DNA from: Limimaricola sp027213785
GTDB taxonomy: Bacteria > Pseudomonadota > Alphaproteobacteria > Rhodobacterales > Rhodobacteraceae
Direction of reading: 5' to 3'
NCBI RefSeq assembly: GCF_050847355.1
Contig: NZ_CP193755.1
Coordinates: 1,860,001-1,924,000 of the forward strand
DNA length: 64,000 nucleotides
A model generated the notes under the pieces. The model was not told the DNA's origin, ran no database searches, and saw only the letters and a list, made by a program, of their open reading frames with translations. The translations under genes were made by a program, and so were the position numbers. Below are positions 51,444 to 60,268 of this stretch, piece after piece (positions within the stretch are counted from its first letter, which is position 1; every line of letters starts with the position of its first letter).

Positions 51444-52838
51444 TCAGCCCGCCTGTCCGACCCGGCGCAAGGGCGCCGGCGGTTGCGGCGCCTTCGGCAG
51501 CGCCACGTTGATCCCGGCCTCGCTCAGCATGCGGTAGATCTCGGCAAAGCTCTCATCGGCCACCATCGCCTCGCCCTTGCGCTGGCTCAGGAAACCGTCG
51601 GCCGGGCCAGCGAAGCGGATCGCGGCGTCGACCTCCTCGTCGGAGCCCTGCTTGTAGGCGCCGATCCGGATCAGCTCCTCCATGTCGGCATGGCGCGCGA
51701 GGCTGCGCCGCGCCGCCTGCAGCACCGCGTATTCCGCCGCCGAATGGCAGCCCGGCAGCATCCGCGAGATGCTCTTCTGGATGTTCACGGCCGGGAACCG
51801 CCCCTGCTCGGCGATGGACCGGTCGAGCACGACATGGCCGTCGAGCACGCCGCGCACCGCATCGGCCACCGGCTCGTTCATGTCGTCGCCATCGACCAGC
51901 ACAGTGTAGAGCCCGGTGATGTCGCCCTGCCCCTCCGCGCCGGGACCCGAACGCTCCAGGAGCTGCGGCAGCTCGGCGAAGACCGTGGGCGGGTAGCCCT
52001 TGGCAGTGGGCGGCTCGCCCGCCGCCAGCCCGATCTCGCGCTGCGCCATGGCGAAGCGGGTGACGCTGTCCAAGAGCAGCAGCACCTGCAGCCCCTGGTC
52101 GCGGAAATGCTCGGCCACCGCCGTCGCGGTCCAGGCCGCCTGGCGGCGCATCAGGGGCGGCTCGTCGCCGGTCGAGACCACCATGACGGAGCGCGCCATG
52201 CCCTCGGGGCCGAGATCCTCCTGGATGAAATCCTGTACCTCGCGGCCGCGCTCGCCGACGAGACCCACCACGATCACGTCGGCCTGCGCGCCGCGCGCCA
52301 GCATCGCCATCAGGGTCGATTTGCCGACGCCCGAGCCTGCGAAGACGCCCATGCGCTGGCCCCGGCACAGCGGCACGAAGACATCGAGCGTCTTGATGCC
52401 GGTGTCGAGCCGCGCCCCGACGCGGCGCCGCGCGAAAGCCGCCGGAGGACCGGCCCGCACCTGCCGCGCCGCCTCACCCTCCATCAGCGGGCCGCGCTCG
52501 TCGAGCGGTTCGCCCAGCGCGTTGACCACGCGGCCGATCCACGAGGCGTCGGGCCGCAGCAGGTCGCCGCGCGGGCTGTGTTCCACCCGGTCGCCGACCA
52601 CGACGCCGGCCCATGAGCCGAAGGGCAGCAGATGCGTGCCGCGCGCGTCGATGCCGACGACCTCGCCCAGCACCGGGCCGCGGGCCCCATGCACCGTGCA
52701 GCGCCCGCCGATCCCGACCGCGCGTTCCAGCCCGCTCACCGTGAGCGACAGGCCCAGCACCGCGCGCACCTCGCCGGTGATGCGCGCCTCCGGAGCGTTG
52801 CGCAGTTGCGACGTCAGTTCCGAAAATGCGGTCTGCAT
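51444..52838 (-). CDS. fliI: Flagellum-specific ATPase FliI
   Basis: The 464-residue ATPase helps drive export through the flagellar type III apparatus in the cytoplasm. Walker A is VFAGSGVGKSTLMAML, followed by VGLVGERGREVQDFI and LLLLDSVTRFAMAQREIG, all diagnostic of FliI/SctN. I chose MQTAFSEL (52838), which follows GGAG at 9 bases; an in-frame ATG seven codons upstream lacks a ribosome site. It is divergent from the flgB operon, with a 67-base gap. Confidence 0.95.
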   Translation of the reverse strand: MQTAFSELTSQLRNAPEARITGEVRAVLGLSLTVSGLERAVGIGGRCTVHGARGPVLGEVVGIDARGTHLLPFGSWAGVVVGDRVEHSPRGDLLRPDASWIGRVVNALGEPLDERGPLMEGEAARQVRAGPPAAFARRRVGARLDTGIKTLDVFVPLCRGQRMGVFAGSGVGKSTLMAMLARGAQADVIVVGLVGERGREVQDFIQEDLGPEGMARSVMVVSTGDEPPLMRRQAAWTATAVAEHFRDQGLQVLLLLDSVTRFAMAQREIGLAAGEPPTAKGYPPTVFAELPQLLERSGPGAEGQGDITGLYTVLVDGDDMNEPVADAVRGVLDGHVVLDRSIAEQGRFPAVNIQKSISRMLPGCHSAAEYAVLQAARRSLARHADMEELIRIGAYKQGSDEEVDAAIRFAGPADGFLSQRKGEAMVADESFAEIYRMLSEAGINVALPKAPQPPAPLRRVGQAG

Positions 52839-52905
52839 GAAAATCACTCCGGTAGTCATGCCGATTTATACATGCTATCCATGATCGACCGGAAAGGAAA
52901 CGCAA
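52839..52905. promoter_or_regulatory. Divergent flagellar promoter region (fliI / flgB)
   Basis: This 67-base gap must hold promoters for both directions. It contains TATCCATGA at 52876-52884, which recurs at 61847-61855 before fliF. I see no TTAA-N7-TTAA CtrA site and no TGGC-N8-TTGC sigma-54 element. Confidence 0.35.
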
Positions 52906-53298
52906 ATGCTCGACGGAATGTCCTTCTTTGCTCTTGCCTCGAAGCGCCTCGACTGGCTCGCGGCGCGGCAAAAGGTGGTTTCCGAAAACATCGCCAACGC
53001 CAACACCCCGGGCTTTCGGGCCAAGGAAGTGTCGGGTTTCGAGGCGCTGCTGGCCGGCCGGCAGGCGGGTATCGCCACCACCGATCCGCGCCACATCACC
53101 TCTTCGGGCGGCCGCCACGAGACGACCCGGGTGATCGACGACCCGGTCGCCTGGGAACGTTCGATCGACGGCAACTCGGTGGTGCTGGAGCAGCAGACGG
53201 TAAAGGCCTCGGAGATCAGCGAAAGCTACCGCCTCGCCACCCAGCTCTATCGCAAGGGCCACGAGCTTCTCACAATGTCCGCCACCGGCCTGCGCTGA
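52906..53298 (+). CDS. flgB: Flagellar basal-body rod protein FlgB
   Basis: The 130-residue rod protein begins MLDGMSFFALASKRLDWLAA and has the rod motif VVSENIANANTPGFRAKEVS, with a C-terminal helix ending ATQLYRKGHELLTMSATGLR. It forms the proximal rod in the periplasm with FlgC, FlgF and FliE, exported without a cleaved signal. An AAGGA site precedes the ATG. It heads the operon flgB-flgC-fliE-fliQ-slt-flhA-fliR-flhB. Confidence 0.94.
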   Translation: MLDGMSFFALASKRLDWLAARQKVVSENIANANTPGFRAKEVSGFEALLAGRQAGIATTDPRHITSSGGRHETTRVIDDPVAWERSIDGNSVVLEQQTVKASEISESYRLATQLYRKGHELLTMSATGLR

Positions 53299-53315
53299 CC
53301 CTTTAGGAGACCGTC

Positions 53316-53726
53316 ATGGACCCGCTTTCCTCGATCAGCGCCATCGCCGCCAGCGGCATGCGGGCGCAGGGCGAACGGCTCAAGGTCGTCGCCGAGAACG
53401 TCGCCAACGCGGATTCGACTGGCAGCACGCCCGGCGCTGACCCGTATCGCCGCAAGACGCTGGCCTTCGAGGAGCTGGTCGACCGCGCGATCGGCGCCTC
53501 GATGGTCAAGGTCGAGCAGATCGGCCGCGACGACAGCCCCTTCGCGCTGGTGCACGATCCCGCGCATCCGGCCGCCGACGACAAGGGCATGGTCAAGATG
53601 CCCAACGTCAACCCGATCCTCGAAATGAGCAACATGCGCGAGGCATCGCGCAGCTACGAGGCGAACATGAACATGTTCGAAGCCGGGCGCGACATGCGCA
53701 ACCAGATGATCGACCTCCTGCGATAG
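53316..53726 (+). CDS. flgC: Flagellar basal-body rod protein FlgC
   Basis: The 136-residue rod protein has the N-terminal ISAIAASGMRAQGERLKVVA followed by ENVANADSTG, and the C-terminal helix SNMREASRSYEANMNMFEAG, all typical of FlgC. It starts 17 bases after flgB behind TTTAGGAGA. It assembles with FlgB in the proximal rod. Confidence 0.95.
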   Translation: MDPLSSISAIAASGMRAQGERLKVVAENVANADSTGSTPGADPYRRKTLAFEELVDRAIGASMVKVEQIGRDDSPFALVHDPAHPAADDKGMVKMPNVNPILEMSNMREASRSYEANMNMFEAGRDMRNQMIDLLR

Positions 53727-53735
53727 GGCTGACCG

Positions 53736-54059
53736 ATGACCGAATTCTCCTCGATCCTTTCCACCACGAATATTCGCGGCGCCTACCGCTCCTCGCAGGA
53801 ACTGACTTCAAGCCCGGCTGCCGTCGAGGCGCCGGCCAAGGGCGAGAGCTTTGCCGACGTCCTGAGCGAGGCCGCCTCTAAGGCGGTGAAGAACGTACGG
53901 GAATCCGAGGCCGTGGCGCAGAAGGGCCTGACCGGCGAGGTCGGCGCGCAGCGAGTGGTCGAGGCAACGCTCGAACTCGAGAGCACCGTGAAGGTCATGA
54001 TCTCGATGCGCGACAAGGTGGTCGAGGCCTATCAGGAAGTGCTGCGGATGCCGATCTGA
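53736..54059 (+). CDS. fliE: Flagellar hook-basal body protein FliE
   Basis: The 107-residue protein joins the MS ring to the rod. The C-terminal part is characteristic: TLELESTVKVMISMRDKVVE and then AYQEVLRMPI at the end. A GESFADVLSEAASKAVKNV helix precedes it. It starts 9 bases after flgC. No signal peptide is present; it is exported by the flagellar apparatus. Confidence 0.94.
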   Translation: MTEFSSILSTTNIRGAYRSSQELTSSPAAVEAPAKGESFADVLSEAASKAVKNVRESEAVAQKGLTGEVGAQRVVEATLELESTVKVMISMRDKVVEAYQEVLRMPI

Positions 54060-54099
54060 TCGCGGCACCGGACAGACCACGCGCGCGGGGGCACCGGCG

Positions 54100-54369
54100 A
54101 TGACCGAGAGCGATACATACGACATCCTGTCGGAGACGATCCTCGCGGTGCTGATCGGCTCGGGGCCGATCCTGGCGTTGGCGCTGGGGGTCGGCCTCGC
54201 CATCGCCTTCTTCCAGGCGCTGACCCAGATCCAGGAAATGACGCTGACCTTCGTGCCGAAGATCGCGGCGATCTTCCTCGGGCTCCTCGCCGCCACCCCC
54301 TTCATCTACACGACGCTGACCAAGCTGTCGGACAGGGTCTTCGACCTGATCGCGAGCGGTGGCGCGTGA
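54100..54369 (+). CDS. fliQ: Flagellar export gate protein FliQ
   Basis: The 89-residue protein has two long hydrophobic helices (about residues 16-39 and 51-70) and the FliQ motif FFQALTQIQEMTLTFVPKIA. It is part of the FliPQR export gate in the inner membrane. Its TGA overlaps the GTG start of the next gene. Confidence 0.94.
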   Translation: MTESDTYDILSETILAVLIGSGPILALALGVGLAIAFFQALTQIQEMTLTFVPKIAAIFLGLLAATPFIYTTLTKLSDRVFDLIASGGA

Positions 54370-55193
54370 GGCGCCTCGGGCTCGCCATCGCGCTCGTCGC
54401 GGCCCTGATGCCGCGGCCCGGTCTTGCCGGCTGGGGCGATTTCTACCGCGGCAGCGACGCGCTGCGCGAGGGCTCGACCGCGGGGGCCGCGCCGCGCGGC
54501 GCGCCCCTCGAGCACGGCGTCTGCGTCGCCGAGATCCTGCGCGCGCAGCTGCGTCACCGGATCCCCGGCAACCTGCTGCTGGCCATCGGCATCCAAGAGG
54601 CCGGGGTGACCCGTGGCGGCCAGCTGACGATCTGGCCATGGGCGGTGAACGCCGCCGGCGAAGGCCGCCTGTTCGACAATCGCGAGGCGGCGCTGGGCTG
54701 GATCTCCGCGCGCCGCGCCGCCGGGGTCGAGAGCATCGATGTCGGCTGCATGCAGATCAACCTGCGCTGGCATCCGAAGGCCTTCGACGGCGTCGCCGAG
54801 GGTTTCGATCCGGCGCGCAACGTCGAATACGCGGCGCGCTTCCTGCGCGGGCTCTACGAGGAGTTCGGCGACTGGACCGCCGCCGCCGGGGCCTATCACT
54901 CGCGCACGCCCGAGGCGCAGCAGATCTATCTCGCGTCGCTGCGCCGCAATATCGAGATCGCCAACGAACGCATCTCCGGCTTCCGCGATCTCGCCGCCCC
55001 GGGTCAGGGACGCGCAGCCGGCGCCGCCCGCCCGGCCCCCGCCCCGCAAAGCGCAGGCGCCATCGCGCAGCCGGGCCGACGCGGCTGGTCCGCCGGCAGC
55101 ACGGGCGGCGGCGCCGGCAACGGTGCCCGCTTCGGGATCTACAGCAACGCACCGCTGCGGCCGATGATCGGCCAAGACCGGCCATCCTCGTGA
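54366..55193 (+). CDS. Lytic transglycosylase of the flagellar cluster
   Basis: The 275-residue protein starts at GTG 54366, overlapping the fliQ stop, with a short signal peptide (about residues 1-18). The SLT domain follows, with the likely catalytic Glu in AIGIQEAGVTRGG, then VGCMQINLRWHP, and VEYAARFLRGLYEEFGDWTA. The C-terminal 60 residues are Gly/Ala/Pro-rich. It would open peptidoglycan so that the rod can pass, as SltF does in Rhodobacter sphaeroides. Position between fliQ and flhA supports a flagellar role. Confidence 0.9.
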   Translation: MRRLGLAIALVAALMPRPGLAGWGDFYRGSDALREGSTAGAAPRGAPLEHGVCVAEILRAQLRHRIPGNLLLAIGIQEAGVTRGGQLTIWPWAVNAAGEGRLFDNREAALGWISARRAAGVESIDVGCMQINLRWHPKAFDGVAEGFDPARNVEYAARFLRGLYEEFGDWTAAAGAYHSRTPEAQQIYLASLRRNIEIANERISGFRDLAAPGQGRAAGAARPAPAPQSAGAIAQPGRRGWSAGSTGGGAGNGARFGIYSNAPLRPMIGQDRPSS

Positions 55194-55200
55194 GGCACGC

Positions 55201-57300
55201 ATGAGCAGCAATCCCACCGGCGCCAAACCGCCCTCCCGCATGCTGGCCCTCGGCCTCGCCAACCGCGACGTGGGCTTCGCGCTCGGCGTCACGGCGGTGC
55301 TGGCGGTGCTGTTCGTGCCGCTGCCCTCGGTGCTGCTCGATCTGGGACTCGCGATCTCGCTGGCGCTCTCGGCGCTGATCCTGATGGTCGCGCTCTGGAT
55401 TCCCAAACCACTGGAGTTCAACAGCTTCCCGACGCTTCTGCTGGTGGTCACCATGCTGCGGCTGTCGCTCAACGTCGCCTCCACCCGGCTGATCCTGAGC
55501 CAGGGTCACACCGGGCCGGGCGCTGCTGGCGGGGTGATCGAGGGCTTCTCGCGCTTCATCGTCGCCGGCAGCTTCGTGATCGGCATCGTGATCTTCGCGA
55601 TCCTCGTGGTGATCAACTTCATCGTCATCTCCAAGGGCTCGACCCGGATCGCCGAGGTCGCGGCGCGCTTCTCGCTCGACGCGATGCCGGGCAAGCAGAT
55701 GGCGATCGACGCCGATCTGGGCGCGGGGCTGATCGACGAGGCGCAGGCCAAGACGAGGCGCAAGGAACTCGAAGACGAGAGCGGCTTCTTCGGGGCGATG
55801 GACGGCGCCTCGAAGTTCGTGCGCGGCGATGCGGTGGCGGGCCTGATCATCACCATGATCAACATCGTCGGCGGCATCCTGATCGGCGTGGTCCAGCACG
55901 GGCTGCCGATCGGCGAGGCCGCCAATGTCTATACCACCCTGACCATCGGCGACGGGCTGGTGAGCCAGATCCCGGCGCTCATCGTTTCGCTCGCCGCCGG
56001 CCTCATCGTCACCAAGGGCGGCACCGAGGGCGCGGCCAACGAGGCGGTGCTGGGCCAGCTCGGCAAGTTTCCCAAGGCGCTCTACATGGCCGCGGGGCTC
56101 TTGTGCGGCATCGGCCTGCTGCCGGGCTTTCCGCTGCCGGTTTTCGTGATCCTCGCGGCGATGATGGCGGGTCTGGGCTACGTCATGGACCGCGAGGCCA
56201 AGGCACGGGTGCTGCGCGAGGCGGCCAAGGCGATCGAGGGCGAAGAGGCCGAGGCCAAGACCCCCGAGGATGACGTGCAGGAGACGCTGAAGCTCGACGA
56301 TCTGCGGCTCGATCTGGGCGGCGCGCTGGTGCCGCTGATCAACCGGCCCGACGCCGCCCTGCCCGGCAAGATCAAGAGCCTGCGCCATCTCTTCGCGCGC
56401 GAGTTCGGCTTCGTCCTGCCCTCGGTGCGGATCAAGGACGACCCGGCGCTGGCCTCGGACAGCTACGCGATCACCGTGCAGGGCGTGGCCGCCGCCACCG
56501 CGCAGATCCGTGCCACCGGAATGATGGTGATCAACCCCGCCGAGGCCGCGATCGAGCTGCCCGGTCCGCGCACCAAGGACCCGACCTTCGGGCTCGAGGT
56601 GGTCTGGGTCGACCAGGCCCTGGCCGATCAGGCCGAGGCGGCGGGCTGCACCGTGGTGGACCCCGAAAGCGTCATCACCACGCATCTGACCGAGGTGATC
56701 AAGCAGCACATGCCCGAGCTGCTGACCTATGGCGCGGTGCAGCAGCTGATCGAGGGGCTGCCCCGCCCCTACCAGAAGCTCGCGGGCGAGATTTCCGGCA
56801 CCAGCCCGACGATCCTCGTGCAGCACGTGCTGCAGGCGCTGCTGCTGGAGCGGATCTCGATCCGCAACCTGCCGCTGATCGTCGAGGCGATCGCCGAGGC
56901 CGGGCGCACCACCTCCTCGGTGACGCTGATCACCGAGCATGTGCGCCGCCGCCTGTCGAACCAGATCTGCCACGCGCTGACCGACGCGCAGGGATTCGTG
57001 CCGGTGATCACCATGTCCTCGGCTTGGGAGACCGAGTTCAACGGCGCGGTGCGGATGAACGGCGAGGAGCGCAATTTCCTGATGTCGCCGCAGCGGGTGC
57101 AGGAATTCGTGCTCGAGGCGCGCAAGGAGATCCAGCGCTTCGCGCAGGCCGATGAATGGCCGGCGCTGATGGTCAGCCCCGAGGTGCGCGGCTTCGTGCG
57201 CTCGATGCTGGAGCGGGTGAGCCCGATGACGCAGGTGATCTCCCACAACGAAGTGCATCGCAAGGCGGCGCTGCGCACCGTCGCCACCATCGGCGGCTGA
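55201..57300 (+). CDS. flhA: Flagellar export protein FlhA
   Basis: The 699-residue export gate protein has eight N-terminal membrane segments and a large cytoplasmic C-terminal domain that docks chaperone-substrate complexes. The FHIPEP region is seen in RLSLNVASTRLILSQGH and RFSLDAMPGKQMAIDADL, and the C-domain ends IQRFAQADEWPALMVSPE. It starts 7 bases after the transglycosylase stop. Confidence 0.96.
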   Translation: MSSNPTGAKPPSRMLALGLANRDVGFALGVTAVLAVLFVPLPSVLLDLGLAISLALSALILMVALWIPKPLEFNSFPTLLLVVTMLRLSLNVASTRLILSQGHTGPGAAGGVIEGFSRFIVAGSFVIGIVIFAILVVINFIVISKGSTRIAEVAARFSLDAMPGKQMAIDADLGAGLIDEAQAKTRRKELEDESGFFGAMDGASKFVRGDAVAGLIITMINIVGGILIGVVQHGLPIGEAANVYTTLTIGDGLVSQIPALIVSLAAGLIVTKGGTEGAANEAVLGQLGKFPKALYMAAGLLCGIGLLPGFPLPVFVILAAMMAGLGYVMDREAKARVLREAAKAIEGEEAEAKTPEDDVQETLKLDDLRLDLGGALVPLINRPDAALPGKIKSLRHLFAREFGFVLPSVRIKDDPALASDSYAITVQGVAAATAQIRATGMMVINPAEAAIELPGPRTKDPTFGLEVVWVDQALADQAEAAGCTVVDPESVITTHLTEVIKQHMPELLTYGAVQQLIEGLPRPYQKLAGEISGTSPTILVQHVLQALLLERISIRNLPLIVEAIAEAGRTTSSVTLITEHVRRRLSNQICHALTDAQGFVPVITMSSAWETEFNGAVRMNGEERNFLMSPQRVQEFVLEARKEIQRFAQADEWPALMVSPEVRGFVRSMLERVSPMTQVISHNEVHRKAALRTVATIGG

Positions 57301-57303
57301 GGC

Positions 57304-58059
57304 TTGGATCTCGGTGAACTCCTCGTCGCGCAGGCCCTCGCCGCCGGTCTGGTCTTTGCCCGGCTGGGCACGGCGCTGATGTTCCTGCCGGGCTTCGGCG
57401 AACAGTCGATCCCGGCCCGGCACCGGCTGCTCTTTGCCCTCGCGCTGAGCGTGTCGCTGTCGCCGCTGGCGCCGATCGAAGGGGCGGCGCAGGCCGCTCC
57501 CGTGGCGCTTCTGGCGATCTTCGCCACCGAGATCACGATCGGGCTGTGGATCGGCACCACCGCGCGGATCCTGTTCTCGGCGCTCTCGTTCGCGGGCTAC
57601 CAGCTCGGCATGGTGGCGGGCCTGTCGAACGCCTTCGCGCCGAGCCAGGGCAGCTTCGAGGGCTCGACCCTGCTGTCGGGGCTGCTGCTGATGGCCGGGG
57701 TGGTGCTGATCTTCGTCACCGAGCTGCACCACGTCATGATCACCGCGCTGATCGACAGCTACGTGCTGTTCCCGCCGGGGCGGCTGATGCTGGGCGACCT
57801 CGCGCAGCAGACGGTGCGCGCGGTGGCGCGCAGCTTCTATCTCGGCGTGTCGCTCGCGGCGCCGTTCTACGTGCTGTCGCTGGTGCTCAATCTCGGCATG
57901 GGTCTCGCCAACCGGGTGATGCCGAGCCTGCCGGTGTTCTTCGTGGCGGCGCCGCTGCTGATCGCCGGCGGGCTCGCGGGCCTCGTCTTCGCCGGTCCCC
58001 CCATGCTATCGGCGATGATGCAGGCCCTCGCCGACTGGCTCACGGGCTTCAGCTTCTAA
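57304..58059 (+). CDS. fliR: Flagellar export gate protein FliR
   Basis: The 251-residue protein has six or so membrane segments, with ARLGTALMFLPGFGEQSIPA near the N-terminus and SYVLFPPGRLMLGDL in the middle, as in FliR. The start is TTG at 57304, four bases after the flhA stop; no better start fits the N-terminal motif. It works with FliP and FliQ in the export gate. Confidence 0.94.
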   Translation: MDLGELLVAQALAAGLVFARLGTALMFLPGFGEQSIPARHRLLFALALSVSLSPLAPIEGAAQAAPVALLAIFATEITIGLWIGTTARILFSALSFAGYQLGMVAGLSNAFAPSQGSFEGSTLLSGLLLMAGVVLIFVTELHHVMITALIDSYVLFPPGRLMLGDLAQQTVRAVARSFYLGVSLAAPFYVLSLVLNLGMGLANRVMPSLPVFFVAAPLLIAGGLAGLVFAGPPMLSAMMQALADWLTGFSF

Positions 58060-58068
58060 GGGGGCGCG

Positions 58069-59190
58069 ATGTCGGAGGAAGACAAGAGCAGCAAGACCGA
58101 GGAGCCGACGGAGCAGAAGCTGCGCAAGGCGCGGCAGAAGGGCGACGTCCCCTCCTCCAAGGAAACCGGCAACATGATGAGCGCCTTCTCCCTGCTCGTC
58201 CTGTCGCTCTACGTGCTGCCGGAGCTGCTGCCGCGTCTCGCGGGGGACCTGTCGGGGCTTCTGGCCTCGGCGGGCGGCATGGAGATCGGCGTCGGCTCGG
58301 CCGGGCTGCGCGACGTTAGCGGCGTGGCGCAGCATCTCGTGGGCGCGGTGGCGGGCACGCTGGCGCCGGTGGTGCTCGTCATGGTGCTGGCGGCGCTGTT
58401 CGGTGTGCTGATCCAGGGCCAGACCGTGGTGGCGCTGGAGCGGATCAAGCCCAAGCTGTCGAAGCTCAACCCGCTCTCGGGCTTCAAGCGGCTGTTCTCG
58501 GCCGACGCCTTCGTCGAGTTCGGCAAGAACATCCTCAAGGTCGCGGTGGTGGCGATCATCGCGGGCCTCGCGGTCAAGAGCTCGGTGATGGGCATCTGGG
58601 AGGCGCCGGGCTTCGCCCCCGAGACGCTGCTGCCGCATGCGCGCGGCGCGATCGTGCGGATGCTGGTGGGGGCGACCGCCTTCCTGGCCGTGGTGGCGCT
58701 GATCGACATCATCTGGAAGCGGATGGACTACATCCGCAAGCAGCGGATGAGCCTCAAGGAGATCCGCGACGAGCACAAGGACAGCGAGGGCGATCCGCAC
58801 ATCAAGGGCAAGCGCGCCCAGATCCGCCGCAAGCGGGCGCAGCAGCGCATCGCCATCGCCGTGCCGAAGGCGACCGTGGTGCTGACCAACCCGACCCATT
58901 ACGCGGTGGCGCTGCGCTACACGCCCGGGGTCGACCCGGCGCCGGTCTGCGTCGCCAAGGGCACCGACCTGATCGCGGCGCAGATCCGCCGGATCGCGCG
59001 CGAGAACGAGGTGACCGTGGTCGAGAACCGCCCCCTCGCCCGGGCCCTGCACGAGGTGGTCGAGGTGGACGAGGCGATCCCGACAGAGCACTGGCAGGCG
59101 GTGGCCGAGATCATCGGCTACATCATGGACCTGCGTCGCAAGATCCGCCGCGCCCCGCCGGAGGGCTCGCGGCTGCGCGAAGAGGACTGA
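58069..59190 (+). CDS. flhB: Flagellar export switch protein FlhB
   Basis: The 373-residue protein has four membrane segments and the self-cleavage site VVLTNPTHYAVALRY, where cleavage between Asn and Pro switches export from rod/hook to filament substrates. The N-terminal EDKSSKTEEPTEQKLRKARQ is also diagnostic. It starts 9 bases after fliR and ends the operon, facing the motE-type gene. Confidence 0.96.
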   Translation: MSEEDKSSKTEEPTEQKLRKARQKGDVPSSKETGNMMSAFSLLVLSLYVLPELLPRLAGDLSGLLASAGGMEIGVGSAGLRDVSGVAQHLVGAVAGTLAPVVLVMVLAALFGVLIQGQTVVALERIKPKLSKLNPLSGFKRLFSADAFVEFGKNILKVAVVAIIAGLAVKSSVMGIWEAPGFAPETLLPHARGAIVRMLVGATAFLAVVALIDIIWKRMDYIRKQRMSLKEIRDEHKDSEGDPHIKGKRAQIRRKRAQQRIAIAVPKATVVLTNPTHYAVALRYTPGVDPAPVCVAKGTDLIAAQIRRIARENEVTVVENRPLARALHEVVEVDEAIPTEHWQAVAEIIGYIMDLRRKIRRAPPEGSRLREED

Positions 59191-59219
59191 AGCGAGGAAC
59201 CCCGCGCGCCGCCGCCGGA

Positions 59220-59888
59220 CTATTGCAGCCGGATGCCGTTCAGCCGCTGGTCGCCGGGCAGCTTGGAGCGCTCGAGAATGATCATCGAGATCGCCTGCGC
59301 GCGCACCACGTTCATCGCGGCCAGGATCGGCGCGGCGTCACGCTCGGGCATCGCGCCAAGCACGGTCACCGCCACCTCGATGTCGAGATCGTTCATGATC
59401 GTCGCCGCCTCGCGCGGCTTCATGTTCACGTAGAGCGCCACCAGACGCTCTACATCGGCCTGCCGCGCCTCGTCGATCTTGGTCAGCAGCCCTTCCAGCT
59501 CGCCGCGCAGCTCCTCGAGCCGTGCCGTCTCGATCGCCAGCGTCTCCTCGGCCAGCGCGATCTCGGAAGCGCGGTCGTTCAGCGCCGCGCGCTGCTCGTC
59601 GAGCAGGCCGCGCTCGGTGGCGATGGCCGAGAGCACCTCCTCGGGGGCGGCGCAGCTTTGCGGGATCACGGTCTCGGCCGGGGCCGGCGCCGGTTCCGGC
59701 GCGGGCTCTGGGGCCGGGTCACCGGCGGCGGCGTTGGCCGCGCTGACGAAGAGGCCGGGCCGCGATGGCTGCGGCGCCGCGCCGGGTCCGGCATTCGTGC
59801 CGACGCCGCCGATCAGCAGCGACGCCTTGGCGACGCCCGCGAGCGCCAGCGCGCCGACCACCATCTGGAACGGGCGCGGCGTGATCAT
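59220..59888 (-). CDS. MotE-like flagellar protein with MgtE N-terminal-type domain
   Basis: The 222-residue protein has an N-terminal hydrophobic segment (residues 9-27), a Pro/Ala/Glu-rich linker, a coiled coil (about residues 88-140) and a C-terminal MgtE_N-type domain (MKPREAATIMNDLDIEVAVT). This matches MotE of Sinorhizobium, a periplasmic helper for motor assembly, so MotE-like is the best call. It overlaps the upstream DUF6468 gene by 4 bases. Confidence 0.82.
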   Translation of the reverse strand: MITPRPFQMVVGALALAGVAKASLLIGGVGTNAGPGAAPQPSRPGLFVSAANAAAGDPAPEPAPEPAPAPAETVIPQSCAAPEEVLSAIATERGLLDEQRAALNDRASEIALAEETLAIETARLEELRGELEGLLTKIDEARQADVERLVALYVNMKPREAATIMNDLDIEVAVTVLGAMPERDAAPILAAMNVVRAQAISMIILERSKLPGDQRLNGIRLQ

Positions 59889-60268
59889 TGATCGCGCTCG
59901 CGCACGCTGTCGAAGAAGCCCTGCACCAGCTCGGTCTTGCCGGTGACGCGGGTGACGCCCGCCGCCTGCGCGCGGGCGCGCGCGGCCCGCGCCGCCTTGT
60001 CGCCGGACCGCGCCGGAATTTTATCGCGGCTGGCGGAAAGCGGTGCCTTGGCCGGGCGGGCCTCGGCCTCGCCCAGATCGCGCGCGGCGCCCGCGAGGTC
60101 GCGCACCGTTTCCTCGGAGCGGTCGACAGCCGCCGAATAGGCGGTGATCATCGGCTGCAGCTCGCGCAGCGTCTCCATCAGCAGGCGCACCCGGCGATCC
60201 ACCATGATCGCATAGCACAGCACGCCGGCCAGCATCAGCAGGATCACAGCGTCAATCAGCATCGCCAT
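59885..60268 (-). CDS. DUF6468 flagellar-cluster membrane protein
   Basis: The 127-residue protein has one N-terminal membrane helix (LIDAVILLMLAGVLCYAIMV), then a helical stretch LLMETLRELQPMITAYSAAV and a basic, Ala-rich C-terminal tail. I recognise the pattern of DUF6468, found in alphaproteobacterial flagellar clusters; no activity is established. The start at 60268 follows AAGGAG; it overlaps the end of fliM by 17 bases. Confidence 0.75.
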   Translation of the reverse strand: MAMLIDAVILLMLAGVLCYAIMVDRRVRLLMETLRELQPMITAYSAAVDRSEETVRDLAGAARDLGEAEARPAKAPLSASRDKIPARSGDKAARAARARAQAAGVTRVTGKTELVQGFFDSVRERDQ

